Source: Prosapia bicincta
Lineage: Eukaryota; Arthropoda; Insecta; Hemiptera; Cercopidae
DNA: 64,000 nucleotides
Assembly (NCBI GenBank): GCA_036971475.1
Contig: JBAIZL010000006.1
Span: 2,337,501 to 2,401,500, forward strand
Direction of reading: 5' to 3'
Shown here piece by piece: positions 1 to 13,263 of this stretch. Within the stretch, counting starts at the first letter, position 1; every line of letters begins with the position of its first letter. Position numbers and translations under genes: made by a program. The notes below the pieces were generated by a model. It had not been told where the DNA came from and made no database searches. It saw only the letters and a program-made list of their open reading frames with translations.

Positions 1-97
1 GAAGCTTTTCAAAACGATCGGTCCTTTTACGAAGCTAACCCTCTGTAGAACTTATTCAGAACGTATTCACTTAGTTAAGTAGGTTAAAATTAGAGTA

Positions 98-770
98 ATA
101 TGGAAGTATCATGTTATAAATAACATTTAAATAAATAAATTGGAAAAGGATGTCCAAAACTGAAGAAACATTTACAGCTAATGTTTTGAAAGAGAAGTAA
201 TCAAATATTTAAAAATAACTAGGCTTATATTATTTAAAAAGACTTACCCATTTCGCTGTCTATATCTGTTGTGCCATCTAATATGGAAGGGTCATGTGAT
301 CATATAACATTTAAATCAATAAATTAGAAAAGGATGTCCAAAATTGAAGAAACATTTACAGCAAATATAATGAAGGAAAAGTATTTAAATATTTAAAAAT
401 AAATATGCATTCATTATTTAAAAATACCCACTTCGCTGTCTATATCTGTTGTGTCATCTAATATGGAAGTGCCATGTGATCCTATAACATTTAAATCAAT
501 AAATTCGAGAAGAATTTATGTGAAAGTTTCTTCAACTGTGGACATCCTTTTCTAATTTATTGATTTATATGTTATAGGATCACATGACACTTTTAGATGA
601 CACAACAGATATAGACAGTGAAGTGGGTAAGTCTTTTTAAATTATGAGAGCATATTTATTTTTAAATATTTAAATACTTCTCCTTCATTATATTTGCTGT
701 GAATGTTTCTTTAAATTTGGACATTATTTTCTAATTTATTCATTTAAATGTTACAAGAGTTAGAAAACAT
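98..770. repeat. ~180-bp AT-rich repeat, direct and inverted copies
   Basis: Direct units start at 98, 281 and 461 (spacing 183 and 180), each beginning ATATGGAAG and containing AAAGGATGTCC and a GCTGTCTATATCTGTTG block. From about 517 the same sequence resumes in reverse complement for about 1.3 units, so 281-516 and 517-700 form a long imperfect inverted repeat. No coding frame is seen. It could be a fold-back element or a satellite edge; the left end may lie outside the window. Confidence 0.75.
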
Positions 771-2068
771 TACACGACACCGATAAGAACAGCAGCAGGG
801 GTGGGTCTTATTGAAAATACAGTAACTCATTTATTCGTAAATATTTAATTTGTAATCCTTGATAATGGTAATAAAATTCTTATTTAATTGGTTGTTCTAG
901 AAAATAATAATAAAAAAGTATTTTTGTGCGTGCGTGTGTGTGTGTGTGCGTGCGTAACTAAAACTGAATGAAAGTACGAGAAGAAATTACCATCGCAATG
1001 ACGACACACAGACGATGAATCTGAAATAATAAGATATTATACTACAATCTATTAAAACCCAATATATCCCTTTGAATGAACGTGGACTTCAAATAGGAAA
1101 GAGTTGCATTGCTTAGGAAGTTGAAGAAGAAGAATTAAAAAAGCTACTACACGCGAGGGAATATTGAAGATTCACTAACTTATTAAGATATCATAAGTTG
1201 CAAACGTTGTATGTGGTCGTGCCCTCAGGAAACCGTTCCTCAGGAAAATATTTGGAACTATAAAGAAAATGTATTGCATTTTTGTTTCAATGTGCGGCTC
1301 GTTCTTTCTATGTCTCTACAATTTGTACGAGTATTGGACCTATATTAAATTCGACTGAAATGATCAGGCCACTATTAAAGTCTGCTTAAACTCAATCGCT
1401 AGCCAGCTCTACTTAATACAAATCTATACGACATACTTATAAATTTAGGTACGTAGATAACGGAGAGAAAGGCAGGGAAAAAATAGAGTGACAGGGACAG
1501 AAAGAAAAAGAAAGTGATAGAAGAAAGTGAGAGAGAGAGAGAAAAAAAAGTGAAAAAGAGAGGAGTAACATAGTTGGATAGGCAAAAAAGGAAGAAAGGG
1601 GAGGGACAAGGATTGAGAGAAAACTATCAAAAGAAAATTAAAAATAAAGGGAGAAAACAACGTAGTTTACGCACCAAACATCTTATTTACACCTTTTTTT
1701 GTAATTAGTACATTTCCTGACCCGTGTGGTCTATTTTCAAAAAAATAAATGAAAACCAACTAACCTTAACATAAAAGTCTTTCATTTTACTAAAAATCAC
1801 TTCATGTACGTTTCGATTACATGTTAATCATCTTCAGAAGTACTCTTGTAATACAAAGAAATAGTGAACAAACGAATTTTCTACAACTATTTTATTCATG
1901 AACTCTTCTGTTTTTCACTATGTATGGTTTCCTTGCATATCAAATTTAGAGAAATGTTAAACCAACCATTTAGATAAATAATTATTAGGGTCATTGATTC
2001 CTGACAATAAATGCCTCTTCATTTTAACAGGCTTATGAATTTTTGAATGGGCAATATTATTTGGTAAT
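771..2068. other. Intergenic; no gene seen apart from a Penelope-like scrap
   Basis: AT-rich unique-looking DNA with a short GT/CG microsatellite at about 926-954 and a purine-rich tract at 1450-1660 that opens a meaningless Ser/Phe/Leu-rich frame on the minus strand. A decayed hammerhead-like motif lies at 1800-1841. Nothing else is recognisable. Confidence 0.5.
1800..1841 (-). ncRNA. Decayed hammerhead-like motif (Penelope-like remnant)
   Basis: Read on the minus strand: core CTGAAGA (N7 = A, allowed by the CUGANGA consensus), a five-pair stem II (GATTA/TAATC) and GAAA. The stem I strands ACTT/AAGT pair. The base at the cleavage position would be G, which the hammerhead does not tolerate, and the stem III palindrome is broken. 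It is therefore probably inactive. The flanks resemble the element copies near 21.3 and 21.7 kb. Confidence 0.45.
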
Positions 2069-3898
<1,830 letters not shown>

Positions 3899-3932
3899 TA
3901 CACACACACACACACACACAGACAGACAGACA

Positions 3933-4019
<87 letters not shown>

Positions 4020-4027
4020 ACACACAC

Positions 4028-4076
<49 letters not shown>

Positions 4077-4404
4077 TACAGACACAGACACAGACAGACA
4101 CACAACAACACACACATACACGCACACACACACGCGCACGCACTCAAACACACTAAGCATACACACTAACTCAAAAAAACACACTCACTCACTAACACAC
4201 CCACCCACACCCTCACTCATTAACAGACACATACAAACACACTCACTAACACACACTCACATACACACACACACACACACACACGCACTCAAACACACTA
4301 AACACATACAATAACTAAAAAACACAATCGCTCACTAACACACACACACACACACGCACGCACGCACGCACACACACAAATACACACACACACACGCACA
4401 CACC
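3899..4404. repeat. (CA)n microsatellite with CAGA and ACTC variants
   Basis: About 500 bp of CA-dominated repeat with GACA blocks near 3920 and 4080 and a diverged CACTCA/CACGCA-rich half from 4130 on. It is the reverse-complement type of the GT tract 1.4 kb upstream. Cys/Val-rich minus-strand frames are artefacts. Confidence 0.97.
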
Positions 4405-4980
4405 AAAACCTTCAATTATTTAAATTGAATAGATATATGTTTTACTTTCAAACCGCTGTGTAAGTGTTACTAAGCAGACGTAAGTCCATATTTTGAACAC
4501 TATGGAAACCAAGTAATATGGCCGACCTAACTGAAGGTTGTTTTCATAATCACGTAATACATTCAGAACTCTAAGTAAATATTAAATTCGATCTGTTTAA
4601 AAGTACATCATTAAATAATAATGAATAGTGGCCTGATCAACTGGTCACGAGTAGACTGAACAGATGTGGCCTGAATAGTTGGGCCCTAACTCAGGCATTC
4701 CTTGTGAGAGCGTAATGCTAGTGTTTACAAATAAAAATTATTGTTTTCATATTACAGTGTGAGCACTATACGCTGCTAAAGTTGAATTAGCAATATAATA
4801 CGACAATAAATAAAAAACCGCGCTCTCAACTAGTAGTTTGCATTGTTTCAAAATATTTCATTGCTAGAAATTAACAATAAAACAGCTGATTTGAACAAAT
4901 AGTTGCTAGTTATGGGGAGTATATCTTTTAGAAAGTAGAACACAACAACGGATACTGCACTGCCATTGAGTTATTCTTGA
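4405..4980. other. Intergenic, no gene seen
   Basis: Unique AT-rich sequence between the CA tract and the CTAG minisatellite; no coding, RNA or transposon signal recognised. Confidence 0.45.
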
Positions 4981-5935
4981 CTATTGGCTAGTCTAGTGAC
5001 TTCGCTAGTTGCTTGACTAGTGGATAGGCTATTGGCTTGTCTAGTGCTATCGCTAATGACTTGGCTAGCGGGTTAACTAGTGGGTAGGCTAGGGGTTTGA
5101 TTAGTGGCTAGTCTAGTGGGTGGGCTAGTTGCTTGACTACGGACTAGGTTAGTGACTTGGCTAGTGGCTTAACTAGTGGGTAGGCTAGGGGTTTGATTAG
5201 TGGCTAGTCTAGTGGGTAGGCTAGTTGCTTGACTACGGACTAAATTAGTGACTAGGCTAGTGGCTTGGCTAGGGATAGGCTAGAGGTTTGGTTAGGGGCT
5301 AGTCTAGTGGGTAGGCTAGTTGCTTGACTACGGACTAGATTAGTGACTAAGCTAGTGGCTTGGCTAGGGATAGGCTAGGGGTATGGTTAGGGGCTAGTCT
5401 AGTGGGTAGGCTAGTTGCTTGACTACGGTCTAGGTTAGTGACTAGGCTATTGGCTTGGCTAGGGATAGGCTAGGGGTTTGGTTAGTGGCTACTCTAGTGG
5501 GTAGGCTAGTTGCTTGACTACGGAATACGTTAGTGACTAGGCTAGTGGCTTAACTAGGGATGGGCTAGGGGTTTGGTAAGTGGCTAGCTAGTGGTTAGGC
5601 TAGTTGCTTTACTACGGACTAGGTTAGTGACGGCTAGTGATTTGGCTAGGGATAGGCTAGGTGTTTGGTTAGTGGCTAGTCTAGTGGGTAGGCTAGTTGC
5701 TTGACTACGGACTAGGATAGTGAAGAGGCTAGTGGCTTGGTTAAGGATAGGCTAGGAGTTTGGTTAGTGGCTAGTCAGTGGGTAGGCTAGTTGCTTGACT
5801 ACGGACAAGGTTAGTGACTAGGCTAGTGGCTTGGGTAGGGATAGGCTAGGTGTTTGGTTAGTGGGTAGGCTAGTTGCTTGACTACGGACTAGGTTAGTGA
5901 AGAGGCTAGTGGCTTGGCTAGGGATAGGCTAGGTG
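4981..5935. repeat. CTAG-rich ~95-bp minisatellite, left part
   Basis: GCTTGACTAC marker starts fall at 5131, 5227, 5322, 5417 and 5512, a 95-96-bp period. Each unit is built of shorter GGCTAGTG/GGCTAGG-type sub-repeats, so CTAG is hugely over-represented. The outer edge (4981-5120) is more diverged than the interior, as expected for array margins. The array is interrupted at 5936 by a LINE and resumes at 7324. Confidence 0.95.
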
Positions 5936-7323
5936 TTTTTTTTTTGTTTTTCTTTTTTTTATTAACTTGGAAGCGGGTTTAAACTGCCCGAAGCACCGCT
6001 ACCTTAGGTATATTGTACTTACCTCCCTGATCTAGTCAAGGAGCCCCTTACCTCTTACCAGGTTTAGAAGTTTCCTGACTAGTGTTTTACCTTCAGCATC
6101 CTCTCCCAGAGCTGTGCTATCACCAAAGAGGTTGAAGCGCCTCTCGGCAAGTGCTTCACATCTTTAAATGATGTGTGTAGCTGTCTCCAGTTTTTGCCCG
6201 CATAATCTGCACACTGGTTCATCTTTGAAGATACCCGTATTATGCAAATGTTTCCATAGTCCACAGTGTCCCGTGAGTAGACCTATGGCTGTCCTCAATT
6301 CCTGTCTAGACAGATAGATGATACTCACCTGCAGCCCAAAGGAAGGTTTCCTAAGGGTTAACTTACTGTGTCTCATTCCTTCAGCCCTGACCCAGTGCTC
6401 ACAGTGTCTTTCAGCCATCCACCTTCGCACTGCAATCTTGACCATGGATGTGTAAATACCTACCGACGGCTCCGGTCCAATTAGGGGAGTTGAAAACCCC
6501 TCTCTGGCCATTGCATCTGCGGCTTCATTTCCAAATATTCCCCTATGCCCTGGCACCCAACCTATCTTGATTTGATTGCACCTTGCCAGGGCTTCTAGGT
6601 TATTTATTCACTCCCTGACTGTGGCCGAGGTTACCACATGTCCGTTTAGTGCCTTAATTGCTGCCTGATTGTCAGAGAAAATAGCAATCCAGGTCCTGTG
6701 TATTCCCCTTCTCGCTATCTCTCCCAGACAGGCATTTATAGCATATATTTCGGCCTGAAAGACAGAGGTATGCCTCCCCAAGGAAAAAACTAGTTTTACC
6801 CTTGGGTTTTTACAATACACCCCCGCTCCAGTGCCGAAGTCCATCTTGGAGCCATCTGTGTACCAGATCTGAGCTCCCGATGTTACTGACCCTGACCATT
6901 CCATCATAGTTTGGTGGGCCTGGTCAGGTGCAAACATCCGAGTAAGGTGGTCAATGCCCATCTCCAAGACAGGTTCTTTGACCACGCATTCGATACTCAT
7001 ATGTCCCGAAACATCTGGGAAATTAGCCCAGTTGTTCGAGTTATGCAATCTCCATGCCGCCAGCCTCGCCTCTCCCCTAAGGACAAGCTCAAGGGGAGGG
7101 AGGTTAAGCATTACTTCCATTGCAGCACCAGGTGTAGTTGACCTCGCTCCCAGTGTGAACAGACAGGCCATACTCTGGATAGAGCTCAGTTGAGCTCCTG
7201 CCTGTGCCTGGCTGGCCTTTGTCCACCACACCAGAGCTCCATAGGTAATCATAGGCCTTATCACCCTCAGATACATCCAGTGCATCATTGATGGCTTCAG
7301 TCCCCATTGCTTACATGGACCTT
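5936..7323 (-). mobile_element. 5'-truncated RNase H-bearing LINE inserted in the minisatellite (copy 1)
   Basis: The left edge is a long T-run (5935-5961), i.e. the poly-A tail of a minus-strand non-LTR retrotransposon. The right edge abuts minisatellite sequence at about 7324. The protein covers the end of reverse transcriptase, RNase H and a C-terminal CCHC. It belongs to the same family as the copy at 19944-20758, about 85-90% alike by eye. A target-site duplication cannot be recognised because both flanks are repetitive. Confidence 0.9.
6025..7288 (-). pseudogene. LINE ORF2 C-terminus: RT thumb, RNase H, CCHC (two nonsense changes)
   Basis: The frame begins in the region after the RT palm (MMHWMYLRVIRPMITYGALVWW) and runs into RNase H with the acidic set visible: YTDGSK, FQAEIYA, FSDNQAA and GHRGIFGNEAAD. 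It ends in a C-X2-C-X7-H-X4-C motif (CRLCGQKLETATHII). Compared with the second copy, TGC is changed to TGA at 6608-6610 and TAC to TAA at 6164-6166. The reading frame is otherwise kept, so this is a young but dead copy. RNase H places it in the I/R1/Loa-type assemblage of LINEs; exact clade not determined. Confidence 0.9.
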
Positions 7324-8080
7324 GAGAGTGACTAGGCTAGTGACTTGGCTAGGGATAGGCTAGGAGTTTGGTTAGTGGCTAGACGAGTGGATAGGCTAGT
7401 TGCTTGACTACAGACTAGGTTAGTGACTAGGTCAGTGGCTTGGCTAGGGATAGGCTAGGAGTTTGGTTAGTGGCTAGACGAGTGGGTAGGCTAGTTGCTT
7501 GACTACGGACTAGGCTAGTGACTAGGCTAGTGGCTTGGCTAGGGATAGGCTAGGGGTTTGGTTAGTGGCTAGTCTAGTGGGTAGGCTAGTTGCTTGACTA
7601 CAGACTAGGTTAGTGACTAGGTTAGTGGCTTGGCTAGGGATAGGCTAGGGGATTTGGTTAGTGGCTAGTCTAGTGGGTAGGCTAGTTGCTTGACTACGGA
7701 CTAGGTTAGTGACTAGGCTAGTGGCTTGGCTAGGGATAGGCTAGAGGTTTGGTTAGGGGCTTGGTTAGTGGGTAGGCTAGTTTCTTGACTACAGACTAGG
7801 TTAGTGACTAGGCTAGTGACTTGGCTAGGGATAGGCTAGGGGTTTGGTTAGTGGCTAGACTAAAAGCTTGGCTAGAGATAGGCTGATGGGTAATCTAGTT
7901 GTTAGTCTAATACAAGCTAGTGGCTTGTCTATTTCTTTTGCTATTGCCATGGCGATTTGCCTGACTACTCCTTGGCCAGTGACTAAGCTAGTGTTTGGTT
8001 TAATGCTTTGCTTAGTAGCTTGGCTAGTGACTAGGCTAGTAGCTGAGCTAGTCGCTTAGCTACTGGTTTATCTGGTGGCT
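7324..8080. repeat. CTAG-rich ~95-bp minisatellite, right part
   Basis: Continuation of the array after the LINE, with the same unit order (GGCTTGGCTAGGGATAGG, then GGTTAGTGGCTAG, then TTGCTTGACTAC). From about 7860 the units decay into irregular CTAG-containing sequence and end near 8080. Confidence 0.95.
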
Positions 8081-9215
8081 ATCATCTCCTACCGAGTCTT
8101 ACATTATCATGTATTCTCATATATTTCATTTATTTAAGAATTTATTTAAGAATCGATTACAGTAATGTTCTGATCATTTCGTAACATTTAACCTAGAAAT
8201 TCCAATAGTTGTTCAAGTATAATACAAGTATATTAATTTAAACCTACCACATAATTTTACAAATTAAACTTCGCTTTCCTTTTTATGGCACCTAAAAACA
8301 TTCCACCACAACTCACTAATTGTTCACTGTATCGGTAGAGACGGATAGATTTGTCGTAGACGGTTGATCTACATCTGATAGTGAAGAAATTCAAAACTGG
8401 ACCAACGGGTCTTTGGCATCGCCCCGAGCTTTGCCAGATTTGTATACACTCGATACGCAGACCTTCCAGTATATATTGAACAGATATGTAGAAATCGAAT
8501 CTGTATTCACTGAATAAACTTGCAAAATGCACAGATCAGATATTCTAGAAATCGACAATCTACCGCCCATGCGATATATGTCTTGCCTTATGTTTATTGA
8601 AAAAAATATATAATTACATGAAACTTTACCTCATTTTTACATTAACATTTTGTATTAAATTGAACATATCTTCATTTGTGTCTGTTATAATAGCATACCC
8701 ATTTTTAATGGTGAATAAACTCTGAGTTCACAAGACGCGTTACGATTCTAAAGCAACAGGTTCCCCGATCAGCTGGTTTACGAGTTTATACTTTGTCTGA
8801 CAAAGTACATATGATTTTATGCAACAGCTGTTTGCACATTCAGGTTGTGTAACCTACAAATCAAGAATCACGTTCCTCATCGTGGTCTGCTACCGTAAAC
8901 AACAATAACCCTTAACGATTTAGTGACAAATTCTTTTATCCCGCCTCTCTTGCGTTGCTACGTTCTATTTTCGTTAAATTCCTGCTAACCATTGAAACAT
9001 CATTTTGGCTTGATACAGTTAAATATAAAATTTTAAAATATGGTGAATTTTGAAACTTTACTTTTTTTAATTTTATCTTATTGTAAGTAATAAATTTATC
9101 TTACATTCAGTACTTCATAAGTTTAACAATATCTATAAAATTTGTTGTACATCCAAAATAAGAGACAATTGAAAACGATTGCGAATTGTTATAGAACATC
9201 TAAGAAAAACCGGAC
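8081..9215. other. Intergenic, no gene recognised
   Basis: AT-rich. A 91-codon minus-strand frame at 8257-8532 has no recognisable motif and no splice context. Nothing else is supported. Confidence 0.4.
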
Positions 9216-9608
9216 GTAAAGCAGGCTGTGACTACTATAAAACAGACTTTTACTACAATAAAGCAGGCTGAGAGGCTGAGACTACAATAAAGCCGGCAGT
9301 GACTACAATAAACCCGGCTGTGACTGCAATAAAGCAGATTGTGGCTACAAGAAAGCAGGCTGTGGCTACAAGAAAGCAGACTATGCGTACAAAAAAGCCG
9401 GCTGGGACTACAATAAAGCAGTCTGTTACTACAAGATAGCAGGCTGTGTGTACAAAAAAGCCGGCTGGGACTACAAAAACCAGACTGTGACTACAATAAA
9501 CCCGGCTGTGACTGCAATAAAGCAGACTGTGACTGTAATAAAGCAGGCTGTGGCTACAATAAAGCCGGCTGTGAATACAATAAAGGAGGCTGTGACTACA
9601 ATAAAACT
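9216..9608. repeat. 21-bp tandem repeat (AAAGCAGGCTGTGACTACAAT-like)
   Basis: About 18 diverged units of the form AAAGC(A/C)GGCTGTGACTACAAT, with frequent exact 21-bp spacing. Units vary independently (GCCGGC, CAGACT, GTGGCTACAAGA). The hydrophobic minus-strand frame through it is a consequence of the 21-bp period. Confidence 0.92.
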
Positions 9609-10228
9609 ATAAGAAGTTTGCAGAAGATAGATGAAGTTTACAGAATTATGCAGATAGCACAAGACCGGTACAAATATAGCGAATATATGGATAATTTTGT
9701 TTTGTTTTGCAGATTAAGGCTAATGTTTCTGATCATAGATTTAAAAGAAATACCTCATGTTATCAGAATAACAAAATGTATGCTTGAACCACAAATTTAA
9801 ATAATTTGTAATTAAAATTTACAATCGTATTTTTACTTAAACTTCAATATTGTTTCAAGAACATTAGGATTTTTTTAATATTTTTTATTCATAATATACT
9901 CAGGAAAAAAGGCATTAAAATATTTTTTAAATGGCTTAATTGGTGAATAAAGCAGACACTATCCTTGGTGGAAAAGAACCGTTTGGCTTACATTTACAAA
10001 AAAATATTTTTATTAGGCAATTAAATATAACTCAGTGCAATAACAGATAAATTTATAAATAATTAAGTTGTTGGTCGTGAGATTTTGTTGTTGTTTTTCC
10101 TGTTGTTTTTTCCTGCAGAAATAGACATTATATTTTTAACTTAACTGAATATTCAACTCTTTTTTTATCTAGATTCGGATTGGCCTCCATAGTTTTTGGT
10201 ATATAACTTTCATTGCAAAAGCTCATAA
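9609..10228. other. Intergenic, no gene seen
   Basis: AT-rich spacer between two tandem arrays; a 60-codon frame at 9618-9800 shows no known motif. Confidence 0.4.
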
Positions 10229-10437
10229 TCCCCAGGTATGCTTCATACTGCTCAGTGACAACTCAAACTTCCCAGAAACAATTCATGCACCCCAGGTAAG
10301 CCTCATACTGCCCAGTGACAACTCAAACTTCCCAGAAACAATTCATGCACCCCACGTAAGCCTCATACTGCCCAGTGACAACTCAAACTTCCCAGAAACA
10401 ACTCATACTCCCATGGTATGCCTCATACCCAGGTATG
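10229..10437. repeat. 60-bp tandem repeat, about 3.5 units
   Basis: Units aligned exactly every 60 bases contain CCCAGGTA(A/T)GC, TCATACTGCCCAGTGACAAC and TTCCCAGAAACAATTCATGC. The last unit is diverged. No coding meaning is evident. Confidence 0.93.
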
Positions 10438-11590
10438 CTTCAAACAATGATCCGAATTTTTGTTTATTTGTATGTGGTCCGGTTGATTCGGATAAATGGA
10501 GTCATGAGTTAGTTGTGGAGTTTTTCATAATTTACGAGTTTAATATTATGAACAAAATAAATTATAGCTATAGTTATTTCGATGGAGAAGATGTCTCATG
10601 TGCAAAATACACTAATAATGTGTAGATAATTGAACATATTGTTTCCTTAAACAAGTCGAATCGAAAACTATGAAAAATAAGTTTTCGTGTTCTAAAGAAT
10701 TTATCTCAAATATTTCTGACAAAACGCGCCTACAATTAATAACATATGCTATTCTAGTTCCTCATCAATATTGTAAAACATAAACATCAATTTGCAGGGG
10801 CATAAATCCATTTTCTGTGAGGGAAATTTGGAATATTTCGGCAATATATTCAATGAAAGATTCTGTGCTACAATCTGTCATTGATTCTCAAAAATAACCC
10901 TTCGTAAATATTTGCCCAATTTTTTTTTTTATTTCTCTTAATTATACTTTTAGTATTAAACTTCGTTAGACATGATAACGAGAAGCCGGTGGTATACACG
11001 TGTGCTTTAAATGGATAAACATTTGAACAGTACCGTTCAAATATATCAATTTATGTAAAAGGAAGTAAAATATTTCAGGCTTGACGAGACATGATGTATT
11101 ACTATGAAACAGTAACAGAAATAGTGTTTTATGAAACAAATCTGAAGCGGTATTTTAATCTTCCAAGGAAGTTATAGGAATATTAGATATTATTTCTGCA
11201 TACGACTAAATCAACAAGATTTTAATGCTTTTCTTATGCTTTTAGTTATAAATCAAATCAAGACATGAAATTTTTCAATTTACACTTAAACAAATTTAAT
11301 GTGAATAAAAAATAATCTTTAAAATAAATACCTTGCTAATAAACACATAAAGCATTTCAAGTATTTTAGAAACTCAATGTTTTAAGATAATGATCTAAAA
11401 AGAGTTCGATTTCTGAGAACATTTCAACCAGGCAGTGTTGCCAAACCGCCAGACTGACGAAGCAATGAAACTAATATATTTGGAAATTTCATTGATGCCA
11501 CTGCTTTCGTAACGAGTTACACATGGAGAATTTTACCTTCAGTAAATCTATTTGTTTTCTAAATGTTTCTAATTGGTTTTAACATATGTA
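10438..11590. other. Intergenic, no gene seen
   Basis: AT-rich unique sequence. A 70-codon frame (10413-10625) starts in the 60-bp repeat and has no recognised domain. Confidence 0.4.
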
Positions 11591-11691
11591 GAACATGTCA
11601 GAGACAGGCAGCCAACTTACATCGGACACCAGCACCGTCCTAATAGAGCTATCGAAACCGTGGACGACAAAGAACTGCTGAACTGACAGCC

Positions 11692-12795
11692 TTGATGCTG
11701 ACGTCGACGAGAATGTACTGGTTAACTGAAAGCTTTGATGCTAATGTTGATAGGGCATACTGCAGAGCTAAGGACTTTGATGCTGACGACGAAGATTACA
11801 AAGACGATTACACCGCTGTTGCCCTTTTTGGAAGCGCCACTGCCGCCGCCAACAGCCGCTGCACTTACAATAACCTCCACGGACTCTGCTATGAAATCCT
11901 ACGAAGTAGGATTGACGGTGTCATCTTGATCGGCGCATCTGATTCGGACACCACTGCTGCCCTTTTTGGAAGCGCCACTGCCGCCGCCAACAGCCGCTGC
12001 ACTTACAATAACCTCCACGGACTCTGCTATGAAATCCTACGAAGTAGGATTGACGGTGTCATCTTGATCGGCGCATCTGATTCGGACACCACTGCTGCCC
12101 TTTTTGGAAGCGCCACTGCCGCCGCCAACAGCCGCTGCACTTACAATAACCTCCACGGACTCTGCTATGAAATCCTACGAAGTAGGATTGACGGTGTCAT
12201 CTTGATCGGCGCATCTGATTCGGACACCGCTGTTGCCCTTTTTGGAATCGCCACTGCCGCCGCCAACAGCCGCTGCACTTACAATAACCTCCACGGACTC
12301 TGCTATGAAATCCTACGAAGTAGGATTGACGGTGTCATCTTGATCGGCGCATCTGATTCGGACACCACTGCTGCCCTTTTTGGAAGCGCCACTGCCGCCG
12401 CCAACAGCCGCTGCACTTACAATAACCTCCACGGACTCTGCTATGAAATCCTACGAAGTAGGATTGACGGTGTCATCTTGATCGGCGCATCTGATTCGGA
12501 CACCACTGCTGCCCTTTTTGGAAGCGCCACTGCCGCCGCCAACAGCCGCTGCACTTACAATAACCTCCACGGACTCTGCTATGAAATCCTACGAAGTAGG
12601 ATTGACGGTGTCATCTTGATCGGCGCATCTGATTCGGACACCACTGCTGCCCTTTTTGGAAGCGCCACTGCCGCCGCCAACAGCCGCTGCACTTACAATA
12701 ACCTCCACGGACTCTGCTATGAAATCCTACGAAGTAGGATTGACGGTGTCATCTTGATCGGCGCATCTGATTCGGACACCACTGCTGCCCTTTGA
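11692..12795 (+). CDS. Possible repetitive protein of seven 46-residue units (coding status uncertain)
   Basis: An uninterrupted 367-codon frame. The N-terminal 40 residues are acidic and contain FDANVD and FDADDEDYKDD. Then come seven units of 46 residues, each running from ALFGSATAAANSRC through NNLHGLCYEILRSRIDG to VILIGASDSD, with two Cys per unit, and the frame stops soon after unit 7. The 138-bp period is a multiple of three, so openness of one frame follows from openness of one unit and is weak evidence for coding. I recognise no family, no signal peptide and no splice context. The diverged copy at about 13560-13760 is interrupted by stops. It may be a structural-type repeat protein or a non-coding minisatellite. 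Confidence 0.3.
   Translation: MMLTSTRMYWLTESFDANVDRAYCRAKDFDADDEDYKDDYTAVALFGSATAAANSRCTYNNLHGLCYEILRSRIDGVILIGASDSDTTAALFGSATAAANSRCTYNNLHGLCYEILRSRIDGVILIGASDSDTTAALFGSATAAANSRCTYNNLHGLCYEILRSRIDGVILIGASDSDTAVALFGIATAAANSRCTYNNLHGLCYEILRSRIDGVILIGASDSDTTAALFGSATAAANSRCTYNNLHGLCYEILRSRIDGVILIGASDSDTTAALFGSATAAANSRCTYNNLHGLCYEILRSRIDGVILIGASDSDTTAALFGSATAAANSRCTYNNLHGLCYEILRSRIDGVILIGASDSDTTAAL
11812..12792. repeat. 138-bp tandem array, seven near-identical units
   Basis: Units are nearly invariant at the nucleotide level. Each contains a perfect hairpin, ATCCTAC-GAA-GTAGGAT. Units 1 and 4 share the variant ACCGCTGTTGCC where the others have ACCACTGCTGCC, and unit 4 also carries GGAATCGCC instead of GGAAGCGCC. 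This suggests that a three-unit block was duplicated, or gene conversion. Confidence 0.97.
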
Positions 12796-12960
12796 TTAAG
12801 ATTTGGCGCTTCCTCTGCTGGTTTTTGGACGCTGCTGCTCTTTTTCATGAACGGATGAAATTGTTATTGGCAATGGCGGCGAGATCAGAGCCTGTGTATA
12901 ACTTCAGTTGTGCAATCTGGGATAACGTTTAAGGCTGCATAAGCGGCGGCATCGGCCGCG

Positions 12961-13263
12961 TCAGTGGATGCGGCAGGGTGAGCTACCGGCTGCGATAATC
13001 TCAGCGGCACACGTTTTAGCGTTGGCGGAAGGGGCAGCGATAACAGCGGCGATGGCATCAGCAGAGACAGCGTTGACTACGTCGGCGGCAGCAGCAGCGG
13101 GACATCTCCAGTAGTGGGGATTCTCAACGGTGACCTCACATTTGCTAGGAATTTGACGGCCCCCTTCGGTGGATTTCACTACAGCGTCAATGAAGGATGT
13201 GGCAAGTGCAGGAGAAAAATAGTTAGCGTCCACGAACATCAACAGCTGCTCCGAGAGCTTCAT
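12961..13263 (-). CDS. Ala-rich hypothetical frame, left copy (doubtful)
   Basis: A 100-codon minus-strand frame ending in an Ala-rich stretch (VNAVSADAIAAVIAAPSANAKTCAAEIIAAGSSP). The duplicated block at 13896-14165 keeps a similar frame (IAAVIAAAGTYFNACAAEIIAATSSSP). Conservation of the frame in both copies is mildly suggestive, but GCN-rich DNA stays open easily. No family, start context or intron evidence. Confidence 0.2.
   Translation of the reverse strand: MKLSEQLLMFVDANYFSPALATSFIDAVVKSTEGGRQIPSKCEVTVENPHYWRCPAAAAADVVNAVSADAIAAVIAAPSANAKTCAAEIIAAGSSPCRIH

Noticed and set aside
1445..1660. 71-codon Ser/Phe/Leu-rich minus-strand frame
   Set aside because: Purine-rich low-complexity tract; no family or gene context.
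6911..7193. Plus-strand open frames opposite the LINE
   Set aside because: Shadow of the minus-strand LINE ORF; no independent motif.
9216..9608. Possible CRISPR-like array (also 10229-10437 and 25172-25386)
   Set aside because: Repeats are contiguous without unique spacers, in a eukaryotic context; ordinary minisatellites.
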